Assembly: GCF_048128805.1 (NCBI RefSeq)
Contig: NC_136013.1
Coordinates: forward strand, 4,822,602-4,886,601
Length of the DNA: 64,000 nucleotides
Direction of reading: 5' to 3'
From: Centroberyx gerrardi
Taxonomy: Eukaryota; Chordata; Actinopteri; Beryciformes; Berycidae
This document shows, one piece after another, positions 1-13,000 of the stretch. Positions within the stretch are counted from its first letter, which is position 1. The number at the start of each line of letters is the position of its first letter. Position numbers and translations under genes: made by a program. The notes beneath the pieces are model-generated. The model worked only from the letters and a program-made list of their open reading frames with translations, was not told the DNA's origin and searched no databases.

Positions 1-497
1 CACTTCAAAACAGCAGTGGCACTGATGGCATTTCCATTGCGCCAACAGCCAATAAATCCTTTATTATTTTTGGCTGATTTGTCTCCATACCTTCCAATTA
101 CACGCCTAGATACTTGTGAGGTATTGTCGCTGCTTAATGAGACTCTGTGGCCAACACACTGCTGGATGTTGGATAGCTGAAATAACTCTGTAATTGAGTT
201 TGACATCTTATATTTCGGCGACCTGAAGCAGCTTCGTAACCCGAGCTCTGCAGACCTGAGGAATGTCAAAAATGTCATTCACTGAAGCTGAGACTACAGT
301 ACCTTACCTTACAGAAATGTGTGTGTGTGTGTGTGTGTGCAAAATGCGTGTATGCGTTTCTGTCAACTGTGTGTGTGTAAGTGCATGTTTGTGCGTGCGA
401 CACAGAGACAGTGTGTGTATATACATAGCATGTGTGTGTGTGTGCATGTAGTGTCTCCCCCTGTATGTGATGGAATTTGGCTGTTTCACCGTTGCAG
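1..497. other. loxl3 intron with GT microsatellites
   Basis: Intronic sequence to the left of candidate exon A. It contains (GT)n at 319-339 and more GT-rich sequence to about 446. No further exon is seen. Confidence 0.6.
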
Positions 498-563
498 ACG
501 TCTGAAAAAGCGAGCAGCAGAGAAGGTCTCCAGGCCAAAGGTTAATGTTTCGGCCGGTGGAAG
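498..563 (+). CDS. loxl3: Candidate basic cassette exon A of loxl3
   Basis: 66-bp open segment between an acceptor (ttgcag, ending 497) and a donor (gtatac, from 564). Read with two bases supplied upstream it encodes about 22 residues, including [14 protein letters not shown]. It ends in AG, which joins the G at 2569 or the G at 3874 to give an Arg codon. Length is a multiple of three and phase is 2-2, so inclusion or skipping keeps the frame. It sits beside a CA/GT microsatellite. The phase match and basic character are seen directly; exon status is inference. Confidence 0.5.
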
Positions 564-3500
564 GTATACTGTAGCGGGACAACCCACCGTCGATCGACAC
601 CCCACCCCCCCACCCCCACCCCCACCCCCCCGCACACTGTATTTCTGACAGTGGGTTTCCTGTAGAAGTAGAAAATAACCATTTCACTCCTGTTTTCAAG
701 CTAGTCCCCCTTCCTCCCTCCTTTCTAATATTGTATTATTAATGTGTGCAGCATGTGAATGGGTTGCGTAGTTTCGTTTTATCCAGTTATAATTCATGGT
801 TGTCTTGTCTGGAGGTTCAGTTTTCTTTTTATGTCTGTTTTGGGGGTGTTTTCTTCTTCTTCTTTCACATTTCCACTCACATGGCACAGATTGTACAGGC
901 TGACACCTGATCAATGGCATATACATAAATATTTCTTACGTTTTCTAACTAGTACATCTAATGCGCAAACCAGTTAAAATTTGAGATTTGTTAATTGGCA
1001 AGTACAATAAATATACAAGAATTTGTATATAGAGATATTATCAGCAGAGAAAAGGTTGATTGGGTGTTTTTTATGATTTGGATCCTTAGCTAATGGCGTT
1101 TTGATGGGACAGATGTCGTCAATCTGTGCTGCGTGAGTGACCGGGGCTTCATTTTTCCATGGATTAGTGTCTGTCTAATCTAATGCAACAGCTGGAAATC
1201 CCATTCCCTATCATGGCATGCTTTTTTGGACGAGGTCAATAACTTAACACCCTGGGTTCTTAAACTAAAATGGTCACAGGCCGGAGTCTTCTGAGTCCAC
1301 ATGACAAGAACAAATAATCCTCAGCATTTGTTTTAGCCTGCTTGGAGCACCAGATGGGTGGGGTTTGCCACGTGGGACAATGAGAGTCACAAAGTTTTGG
1401 CAATCACAGGAAAGAAGAGACTATTTGTTAATCCATTTGTTTCTGTGATTGACAGCTTACATGGCACTATCTGGATTGTCCTGATATAGTAAAACCCCAC
1501 CCATCAGGGGCTGTAAGGAGACGAAAACAAACCAATAATGATAACGAATAGTAAGGATTACTTTCTCTGAATATAGAGGTTAAAAATCAGACGACTGTAG
1601 TGTGAAGACTTTGACAAAAATATACTTCAACATGGGTTCAGGAGGGGCAGCTGGGCCGACGACCCGGGCACCTGAACAGCCTCAAAACTGAAAACATCCT
1701 GTTAGAATCTGATAAAATGCTAAATCCTCACATTTCTTTCTAGAACATTAAGAACCACTAACTTCCCCAGGCCTGGCAGCCATGTTGACTTCCTGATGTC
1801 TTTGCTCCAATTCGATTAAAGCAAAAGATAATAATAATAATTTGCAAATTCAAATTGAACCAGGTCTGGACAAGAGTAGCAGCATGATTTAGGTCTTGTC
1901 TCAGGATGAGAGGCTAAATTTCTCATTTGGGTCCTGTGCTCAAAAAGTTTAAGAACCTGCTGACTTAGACTGTACAGTAATAAAGTAATAAAGTAATAAA
2001 GCTTTATTATATGACCATCATGCTTTGATTATTAGGCCTATATAGGGATCTTCCAGCTCTGTGCCAACATCCCACCCAAAAATAAAAAGAAATGCCATAA
2101 GGGAACAAAGTTGATGTGGGAACTCGAGGTTCACATTTGTTCACATGACACTTCTTGCATCTCATAGTTCAATCAGAGTAACATAGTTTGTACTAATCAA
2201 CATGTTAATAATTATCCTGTAATTAATGTGTAAGTAATGTGATTCTCTGTCATAGTTTGTGTTTTGTATGCACTCTTAAGGAGGATTTGTCTTTTCAACA
2301 CATCTGTGTGTCTAGTTGGGGCAAAACATCTGTTACTTTTCAACACAGTATATTTTTTTTTAGCATATTTTGAGCTGAAAAGTGGCACCAGTGTAGATGG
2401 ATGTTTAACATGGATGTGTTGAAAATGCCCCGTCCCTTTAAAGAGTGCAGTTACAGTTTTCCAATGTCTGTGTGTGCATCATGTAACCTTTGTTACTAAG
2501 ATTTGTCACTGTTTGTCAGCTCATTTGCTTTCTCTAACTGTGCAGTCTAACCAGTGTTTACCTTGCAGGCAGACATCCAAAGCTAAAGCTAACTCTAAGT
2601 CTAAACAGAGCGGCTCTGGCAAAAGGTAAACTGAGGAGAAACAATTCAGCGGGTAAATTCATATGGGGAGAATGAACCGTCTGAAAAGAGACACACACAG
2701 TCACACACAGTCACACACACACACGCTGCTTCCACATGCCTCACAAATTCAGTAATTTCATCTGATGGAAACCTGCGCTGGATTAGACACAGAGTTATTT
2801 GTTTGCTGGGTTATTTTAGCCAAAAAGTAAAAGTACATATTTTATTGTTGTGCAGAATAGCCTGTGTGCATGTACCACACACATTACCCAAGCATTTTTG
2901 TTTGATTTCAAAGAACCATTTTGCTACAGGCTTTGAATAAATGTTTTCACAGATTGAATTAATTTCTAGATTTGTTTATTCTTCCACTTTATTGAACACA
3001 GATTTAGTGGCGATCCCCACTCCACTCCAGGTCATATGTTTGGCTTCTCAGATATAACAGTGAATATTTCTTATTGTCCAGCAGTACTGGTGACATTACT
3101 TTGATGTTTTTGCCAACTGAGACAATATCTGTGATATTCTGTGTGAACCTGAGTGACACTCAGATATTTTAACTAGCAACATGGATTGATGGGTGTGTGT
3201 TGTGTTGACCTGAAACAAACCCAAAACATTTTCAGAAGCAAGCAAACGTGTTCAGTTTTACTTTGTAGAGCAGAAGAATTGTGTATTCCTGGTTTCGTTC
3301 ATTCATTCATTCATTCATTCATTCATTCATTCATTCAATCGGTTATTCATTTGTTCATCCATTCATTCATGTATTCTTTCATTCGTCCACTGATTCATTC
3401 ATTCATTCAATCAGTTATTCATTTGTTCATCCATTCATTCATGTATTCTTTTATTTGTTCACTCATTCATTCATTCATTCATTCATTCATTCATTCTTTC

Positions 3501-6500
3501 ATTCATTCTTTCATTCGTTCATTCATTCTGAGGCAGGCCAATGAAAAATATAATTTTTATGTGCACTTTAAAAAAAACAGTTACATCTCAGCATACTGTC
3601 ATGCTTTTGATTTTCACTGTTTAAACACAAGTGAAGTATTCATTCATTCATTCAATCATTCATTCATTCATTTATTCATTCATTTGTTTATCCATTAATT
3701 CATGCATTCATTCATTCTGAGAAGGGCCAGTGAAAATATAATTCTTGTGTGCACTTTCACATCTCAGCATGCTGACGTGTTTTTGATTTTCACTGTATAA
3801 GTAAAACTGAAGTATTCATCCATTCAATACTCACTCGTTCATGACCTCCCCCGCCCCTGTCTCCGCCCTGCAGGCTGTATTTGGAGCGTCAGAAGAACCA
3901 CTTCCACCTGCACTCTGTGTCCTGTCTGGGCACGGAGGTTCACCTGGCCGCCTGTCCGCTGGAGTTCACCAAGCCCAACTCCACCTCGGCCTGCGCGGGC
4001 GGCATGCCGGCCGTGGTCAGCTGCATGCCTGGGCCGCAGTACACGCAGAACAGCGCCTTGAAGAAGAAAATGAAAACTTCGGTAAAGTATCTCTTAATTA
4101 CAGGGCGGCTGAATTAAGTCGTCCTCAAGGGCTGAATAGGAATTAGGGGTTTTTCTGCGCTTAGCTATTAGTGAGGAAAGTAACATTAACCCAGACTCCA
4201 CAGGCAATAATCCTCATTATCTTCATGCTAGATGCTTCACTTACTTCATAGTTGTATATGTTTCAAATAGGATTCGACCATTATATCGGTAAAGCGGTAT
4301 ATCGGGCCAGTAAATGTCAGGTATCAGCCAGTCATGTCGTCTACCACCGATACGCTGCAAAAACTGTCTGGATACAAGATAAAATAACTTAAGTTATTTT
4401 ATCTTGTATCCAGACTTATCAAGCTTATTTTAGGATTTTTTTTGTGAAATTATCGTACTGCACTTGCAGATAATGTTACCTATTTAAACAATTTTGACTT
4501 CTTTTTTCAGGATAATGTAACTTGTTTCAGGACATTTACTTGGTAAAAGTGAAATTGTCTTGGAGAAAGTTTCTTGTTTCAAGATTTTCTGATGTTTTCT
4601 TGAAAGAAGTCATATTGGCATGTATCAAGTGAGATTTATTGAAACCAGCAAGATTATCTGCCAGTGCAGTGAGATAATGAAATATGAAATATCATGAAAT
4701 AAGCTTGATAGGTCTGGAAACAAGTTAAAATCACTTGAGAACTTGTCATTTTTTGCAGTGTATGATGGAGGTTCCTCCCTGACCGCAGCTACACAAATAC
4801 AGTCTGGAAAACCTGCAATGGAATTTTATTTGCACAATTTACTCATTCATTTCATGTTCTTTGTAAATTAGTTCTTAATTTAAAGGCAGTAACGTATCCC
4901 AGAGTTTCCCCTAGCATCGAATAGGAGAAACTCTGGAGCTGCTAACCCAACTAGGTTTCAATGGAGAGTTTTAGTGTCCCATGATGGTCTAAAAGCTGTT
5001 TCAGAGGCTTTTCCACACTGACAAGAATAAAACTCTTGGGGAAACACTTAATATTTGTAATTTTGGCATGAAAATGGTCAAAATTTAAACTGATACTGAT
5101 TTTCACACAAAGGGTTAGGGATAGGATTGGTTGGTATTTAGCAGTCCAATAGACAAAGCACAGAAATGGCAGGCATCTCTATGTTCTCTTGTTCCACCCT
5201 TGGATTAAAAACGTGATGTTCTGCGTCTCTGTGTCGTCCAGAGCAACGTGAGGCTGAAGGGCGGAGCCAAGCTGGGCGAGGGCCGGGTGGAGGTGCTGAA
5301 GAACAGCGAGTGGGGGACGGTGTGCGACGACCGCTGGAGCCTGCAGTCGGCCAGCGTCGTCTGCAGGGAGCTGGGCTTCGGCAGCGCCAAGGAGGCTCTT
5401 ACCGGAGCCCGCATGGGACAAGGTCAGGAGAGTCCACTGTTCACTGTTCTGTCAAACACCTCAGGAATGACAACCTACTGAAAATACACTGTTTAACAAA
5501 GATATATTCGTTTTTTCCAACTATATCAGGAATTGAAAATTGTTATCTACTCAAACCCATCTCTGACATCCAAGCCAGGTTTATAATAATAATAATTAAA
5601 CTAATAATAAAACTACAACTACTCAATATGACTGAACCTGGGGAAAGTGTGTTTCTACTGTTAGATATCCGATAATAGCATCAGATGTTCACTTTGAGAC
5701 ATGATAAAGAACCACTAGGTGCAAAAACATCGTCTTTTTTGTGTATTGTTTCTGTTTAGGAGCATAATAAGGTGGATTCTGTGATTTTTCTTGTATGGAA
5801 TCCCTCTGAACCCAAACACCTGAGACAAGCCGCGCTCATAACTATCTTCAGACAGCGGTTCAGTCATCAGCTGTCCGCATGCTGCCTGTCTAATCTCTCA
5901 GGTCATCTCTGACAATCTGACCTCAATAAAGTCCACATTCCTGCAAGGATTCCTCATTTGGAGCCCGTTTTAAGAAGTAAAGGAATGCTGTGTGGAGAGA
6001 GAGAAAGAAAGAAAGAAAGAAAGAAACCCACCAAAATTTACAGAAAAATAAGGCATTTTTTGGACCCAGTTATTATTATTATTGAATAGACAGATTTTCA
6101 TGTTACATTACTCGGTCTAATACCACTTGCCATCACTTATCTATTAATTCATATTGGAGATTCATTTCATTTTATAATAGTGAGTGAAATGAAAAGGTGT
6201 CTAAACTGAGATTAGGTGTGTTTACCCTCCACTACATCTCTGATTATAAAATGGGAAAATGATTCTCTGGTATTGTTCTCCATTCATTAGTACATAGTTT
6301 TTCAGAGTATTTGTGATTCCTGAGTATCAGTGAGGCGTTTCTGAGAGCAGAGAGCCATCTGTGTTATTGAAGCTATAGGCTGTGGATCATTTCACTTGAA
6401 AATGGTGCAGTGTATTTAATAAGTTCAGCTTGTGCCTTAAAGAGCCGCCTGGCCTCCACATGAGTGACAGGTCATCTATTTTAAGATGAAAATGACTTTT

Positions 6501-6786
6501 TCTGGCCATTTTACACTGAGGTGAGTGGAAATTAAAGACTCTACTCCAAAAGTTTATATATCCATTTTGAGAATAAATTACTATCTAATGTTCACTAAAT
6601 ATTTTAAAAACACAGTTGATTACATTCTCTAAAGGTAAGAATTCATTATAGTCACAAAAACGCAATAAAATTCAATGGTGAGTTTTATCTTTCATTCCAG
6701 CTGTATTAGTAGGTGATTTTTCCTTTTAGAGCAAAACTCTTCAATTCATCTTTTAGCTTATCCCTCCTGGACACACACACGCACGC

Positions 6787-6829
<43 letters not shown>

Positions 6830-6960
6830 CGCCCACATATTAATTTCTTCATTTGGTTGGAAACAGCTTAGAAATTTGGCTGAAAAGCCATTCTGGCTCA
6901 AATTCCTGAGTGAATGTTGGCTGAAAGCAGACAGGATGGGAACCCTAAAGCTGAATGAAG

Positions 6961-7019
<59 letters not shown>

Positions 7020-10000
7020 AGTGGCTGTGCAGACATCTGCTTGTGAATGAATTATACCTGTATTAGGCTTGCTTTTAAACTTCTGACAACCGTATAGTCA
7101 TTTTTCAGAAACCTGTTTGAAAGTGTGTGTTTGTCTGCGTACATGCGTGTGTGTGTGTGTGTGTACATGTGTACAGCTGCATGTCTAGCCGTTAGAGAGG
7201 TTGTCCCGTCCCCAAAAGCTAGATTCGATCCCATGTGTCCTGCTTAAGTGTCCCAGAACAAGACACTGAATCTCGTCCTGTTCGCTGTAACTCACTCAGC
7301 TAAATGCCTAAAATGTGAAGTGTTTATGTTTGTGTGTGTGTTCCTCATTACTTATTCTCCCCAAGAACATAGAGGTGTGTACGGTATTTTGCCTCGAGAT
7401 CCCCGTCCGCGGAAAAACAAGCGGCCTTTTGAAGGGCAGTTCTCCGAAACGATGTCCGCCGTCGTGTTTGTACATTACGTTTCCGACCGCAGAGGAAGTG
7501 GGCCGGGCGGACTCATCACAGAATCTCTTTGAGGCGGCGGCGTGCCTGCTGTGCACGTAGAGGGATTTCAGACCGACCACCCCCGCTGCGGCGTTTTTAT
7601 ACATTTTCAGGCTCGGAAACATTCCCAGACGTCACCGAAGCTGGAAACGTACGTGTGCCGCTGAAGGAATTCCTTTCACGGGAATTGTATAATGCATCGT
7701 CCCGAGGTGCCGAGGTGCCGCGACTCCTAGTTATGGAGTGAGAGCAGAGTGAAATGTAAACCAGGGTGATGCTGACAAAGAGCATGCATGTTCAGTAAAC
7801 CTGCCTTGGATGAATAAAGCTTGAAAAATACACTATGTATTCGTTTCAAGAGGTACGAGTAATTTGAAAGGCATTCCTATACAAGATTGGATACATAACT
7901 ACCAGTTCTGTATATGAAAACAAGAGAAAATTTAACAAGAATCACACAAATATCACAGCCAAGTTCTATGCATCCAACACTAGACCAAGTGTGTATCTTG
8001 TGTATTTAGTCATAGTTAGTTTTCTTATCTTTAAAGTAATAATCTGTGACATTTTCATATAAATAAATGTCCTTTGCTACCCTCTATTGAGTGATATAAC
8101 ACAATAGTGATTAAATCTATATCCAGTTCATGAAAGCTTTTGTATTAGCGGTTCTAAACACCCGGAAGTGATGTGTTTTACATTTCTAGTTTGTTCGGAA
8201 CAAACAGAAGAAGAAGAACTGGGTAGTTAGCATGAGCAGCGATAGCCACCATGGCTGAACAGACAAAGAAAAGAGAAACTCAAACTGCATCAACTAGAAA
8301 ATCCAAGAAAAAAGACGTCACAGTCCCGCCCACACTGTTTGATTGACAGGTGATCTCTGGGAAGTGCAGTGCAGAAACACCACAGCAGTGATGGAGACAA
8401 AAAAAGGGTTTATGCATCTGGGTTTATGTGTCTCTCTTCTGTCCAGGAATGGGTCCGATCTACATGAACGAGGTGAAGTGCCTCGGTCAGGAGAAGTCCA
8501 TCTGGAACTGCCCCTTTAAAAACATCACGGCGGAGGACTGTCAGCACACGGAGGACGCCGCGGTCCGCTGCAACGTGCCGTACATGGGACTGGAGAACTC
8601 GGTCAGAGCTGAACCTGCTTACTCACATGTTACATTCATTTTAAAAGTGTGTTGACAGCTCCAGGAAAAGTTAGAGAGTCGATTTAATTGTTTTATACTG
8701 AATTTATTGCACTGATCTATATGTGAAAATAGGGCTGCATAGGTTTACTGCATCACCTTTGTTTTTGGTTTGTACTGATAACTGCACAACTGTAGCATAG
8801 GAAAGAACTTGTATTTATTGCATTACCCTCCATCTGTTCAGTTATTTTTTTGTTTACTGCTCTAACTTTCTTTGCTGGTTGTACAAAGATGTGAGATTTA
8901 GAGCTAACAAGTACAGTTTCACTGTGCAGAAATCTCACATCTTCACTCTCAACCAACATTTCTTCCAGACCAGACAATTGCTGCTGTCATGAAAAAAGAG
9001 CAACTGCAATCTCTGTGTTTTTATTTTCTCTATTTGAATAGAAAGTTTACATTGTTATGTATGTGTTGACTTTCATTCTTGGGCCATTGAAACCTGCTAA
9101 AACCCCACTGTATAGTTTGAAAAACACAGTGAGAAAATAAGCATTCTTTTTTATTTTCCTGAAAAACTCATTTTTTGCTGATATGTTTTTTTTATGACAA
9201 CAGCAATATGCCTTTAACAGACAGTATGCCTGGTTGTACAGTTTGTATTTTACCAGATCATACTCTTCCATGTTCCCTATAGATACACACAGAGAGGCCG
9301 GGCTAAGTGGGATAAAAACTCTAGCAAGATCCACTCCCTCTCCTGTTTATAGTTTCCAATCCAAGTCACATATTTTTAACTTGCCAGTGAATGAAATCTA
9401 AAAATCTGTATTTGATTAGCTTTTCATGTCGACTTTAAGATATTTGGCTGTGCAAAATCATAAGAATTAAAGACTTTGTAATGCTAACAGACATAAAGAC
9501 AGAGTTTTTACCCCACAAGTCCCTGCCTGGCCCTTGTGTATCTATGCTTTGCTTTGTGCCTCCTAACCCTTCTGCCCGACACAGATCCGGACCACGGGCG
9601 GACGCACTCGTTACGAGGGTCGTGTGGAGGTGATGGGCTCCGACTCTAACGGGACCCAGAGCTGGGGCCTGATCTGTGGAGAGGGCTGGGGCACCAAGGA
9701 GGCCATGGTGGTCTGCAGGCAGATGGGCCTGGGCTACGCTAACCACGGCCTGCAAGTAGGTCATTAACCCCACTAAGAGCAGAGCAGAGCCCTGACCAGG
9801 GGGATTGCCTTTTGCCGTATTTGACATATGCAAATATAATATACTGACATGTACACTCAGTGGCCGCTTTATTAGGTCAGCTAGCTAAAATGAAAATCCC
9901 AGGAGGTCGGCTGTGTCTGAGATGCCAGAACCAGCCCCTCTGGCACGAAAATCATGACACGGTCAGTGGCACTTCAGTTACACATCTTACCCATTTTAAC

Positions 10001-13000
10001 ATTTAGTTGAACAGTAACTGAACCTCTTGACCCTTTCTGTACGCTTTATTTAGATGTGACTCTGTCTGGAGGAGCTGTCTGCATAAACAGAGAGGTGTAC
10101 CTAATAAAGTGGCCACTGTGTGTATACAGATTTTTTTTTTTTTAAATACCAAACATACATGTGCATCTACGTTCAAATATATTCCAAAAATAATATGTGT
10201 TTGTATGTTTAAACATGAATATATTATTTTGATAAATATAATGAATATATTTACATTTACATGTTTTTTACTAATACTAAATTGTTTCTAGTATTGGTAA
10301 AACATTTAAATATATTCCTTAAATATATTTATCATGCTAATATACAGTATATTCCACAATGGTGTGTTTATTTTTGGATTATACTTGAACATGCATGCAT
10401 GTGTTCAATACATGACAGTATATTATAATTGTCATTTGGAGTAGAGGTTTGGTTTACATGGGAGGATCAGATACTGTTCTGGTCTGTTCCACATGGATAG
10501 ACCAGCCATACACCAAACCTCTAATAAAACTCAAAGCCATTCACCACCAGGCCAAGCGGTGACTTCATCTGGAAACCATGTTGACGTTCACCTCAGCTAC
10601 AGACTAACCCCACTGCTGCTTCAACAACAAAACTGAAAAACAGTAGAATCAGCCCAGACAGTTCAGAGACAGGACAGGAGGTGTGTGTCCCCCCCTCACT
10701 GACTTCCAGCAGGACATTTCTGCAGATCCGGATAGTGGGCGGCCGGACCACTTATGAGGGCCGGGTGCAGGTTCAGGTTGGGTCCAAGTGGGGCACAGTG
10801 TGCAGCGCAGGCTGGACCACAAAGGAAGCCATGGTGGTTTGCAGGCAGCTAGGGCTGGGCTACTCCATGCATGCCATCACTGTAAGTAGGACCAAAGATA
10901 TACATGAAGAGCTTTGTTCCAAAATTAGATATCCACCTTTGGAAAAAGTGACGCTCTATTCTTTAGTTTTGTGCTTTAAAATGATTTATAGCACAACATG
11001 AAAGCAAAATATTGTACTTTGTAAAGGAAAAATCCACAATAAAACCCTTTAACACTTAAAAAGAACAGCTATTGGTGATGTACTTTGCATTTGTGGGCCC
11101 ATTTTGTTGTTTGGTGTATTTTTCTTATTCCAGTGGATCACTTCGAGATATTTCCAGTTGTTGAAAGGCATTCTGGGAAACGTAGGAAATCACTGACTCA
11201 AATAGAAGTAGATGACTGAGGCAGGTTGAGGGAAAGTGGGTACATCAATAAATTACAGCACTTCATTATAAACTTATATTATAACTCTTAGAATGGATTG
11301 AACATCACAGATCGATGATATAAAACAGTGTAAGAGTATCTGAGTGTGGATTTTTCCTTTCAGGGGTACTTGATGACTTATGAGATATTCAGTGATGAAC
11401 TTCACTGATAATGTTAATGATGTTTTACAAAATAGATATATAGCATTTTGGAAATGAACTCTTCAAATATCTAAAGTAATGGAATACTTATCTTTAAGGA
11501 TTGCAAGAAACTGAATGCCAAACACTGATCATGATAGGAAATACATTCTGTGTAAGAAACATACAGTGTCCAGTGGTCAGCTGATCTATTTATACTAATT
11601 CTATGTGTAATTTTATAGTGGCCTCTCAATAGTCATCTAGCCAACAGGCAACAGGATTATTCAGTCGCCTTCTGTATGTGAACAAAGTTATTGCTCTCCA
11701 GTGATCATAAACTCTTCATCACATTGTGTCCTCAGCGAACAGCCAACATGAGTCATGAACATCTGTTTTTCAGGATGAAATCATCACATTTAACTCTTTT
11801 GTAGCTCCATTTGTGAACGATCATCTCCTGATAGATACATGTTCTGTGTTTCTTTGTGTGTCTGTGTGTTTTTCTTTTTCTAAGGAAACCTGGTACTGGG
11901 ACAGCAGCAACGTGACAGAGATGGTTATGAGCGGAGTGAAGTGCACAGGCAGCGAGATGTCTCTGAGCCAGTGCCAGCATCACAAAACCGTCAGCTGTCA
12001 GAAAGCAGCGGCAAAGTTCGCCGCTGGGGTCATCTGCTCCGAGAGTGAGTAACAACAACTGTAGTGAAGGACTCACACAAGTCATATAACATAAGACAGG
12101 TAGAGCAAGGCACTAATGCTGCCAGGATTAGGGTTGTAGAAGCAGAGCAGGGGTTTCTGGCACAACTTCACCTACTTCCAAGGTGCATGGAGAAGGGAAA
12201 AAGGTCTAAAAAGGTCAAAAGTCCAGCAACACTTAGTATATAGAACGTATGTAGTATATAGAACAACTTTATTGTTAGACCAACGCATTTCGGCTTGTGG
12301 CCTGACCCTGATGAAGCCCACAAGCCAGGATTAGAGTTCCCATTTCTTGGAATGGAAGAAAAGAGGAGAAAAAAAAAAGAAATACAAACTATTCTGAGAC
12401 AATGAATCTCCAAGGGCCTTATAAAAACATCTCACCCCAAGAGAGAGAGAGAAAATAAATAAATAACAAGATTAAACATGACCATATTAAGTTTATTAAC
12501 AATTTTAAGAGAGAAATCACTGAGTGAAACAACAGAGGGGCTTTTTTAAAAGTTGGATTTATTAACCACTGCTGGCTCAAATCAGACTTTTTGTCCCTAA
12601 TGTGGCTAAGAGATAACATTTCCCTTGCTGCAAAAACAAAGAAATATCAGATTCCTTGTGTTTTATATGTTTTTACAGCAACAAAAGGCAACTGATAATG
12701 TGATAACTTGTCAAAATGTAATAAAAATTCCCCTCTACGTGGGTCCAAAATGTAATAAAAACCTGTTAATAAATTGCTGGAAAATGTTCCAAGTAACACA
12801 TTTCACTGATGCTGTAATAATAATATTGACTAAGAATGTAATAACTCGAGTTATTATATTATCAATCAATATTATTGTTGCATCTTCAGTTAAAAATGTT
12901 ACACCCCTTATGAAATAATAATCACCAGTTCATATAATAATGTGCTGTTATTGCATTATGTGGCGATTTATTACATTGTTTGATGACATTTTAGAACCAT

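Larger units (their letters stand above)
564..2568. other. loxl3 intron
   Basis: Mostly AT-rich unique sequence. It has a C-rich tract at 601-632, a foldback element near 1348-1510 and a fragment of another repeat near 2280-2435. No exon with conserved coding content was seen. Confidence 0.6.
4260..4840. repeat. Dispersed repeat F6, interrupted by a foldback MITE
   Basis: TATCGG-rich sequence at 4275-4350 resumes at 4761 with TATGATGGAGGTTCCTCCCT. An uninterrupted inverted copy of the same repeat is at 44130-44255. The intervening 4353-4760 is a separate insertion. Confidence 0.7.

Noticed and set aside
3296-3530. CRISPR-like direct repeat array
   Set aside because: Tetranucleotide microsatellite without spacers, in a vertebrate genome.
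3186-3698. Long Ile-His-Ser repeat protein frames
   Set aside because: Pure translation of the ATTC microsatellite.
8251-8346. 31-codon Kozak-start frame as a micropeptide gene
   Set aside because: The same repeat in two other places has a stop at codon 4 or a changed reading frame, so the peptide is not conserved. Kept only as a property of the repeat.
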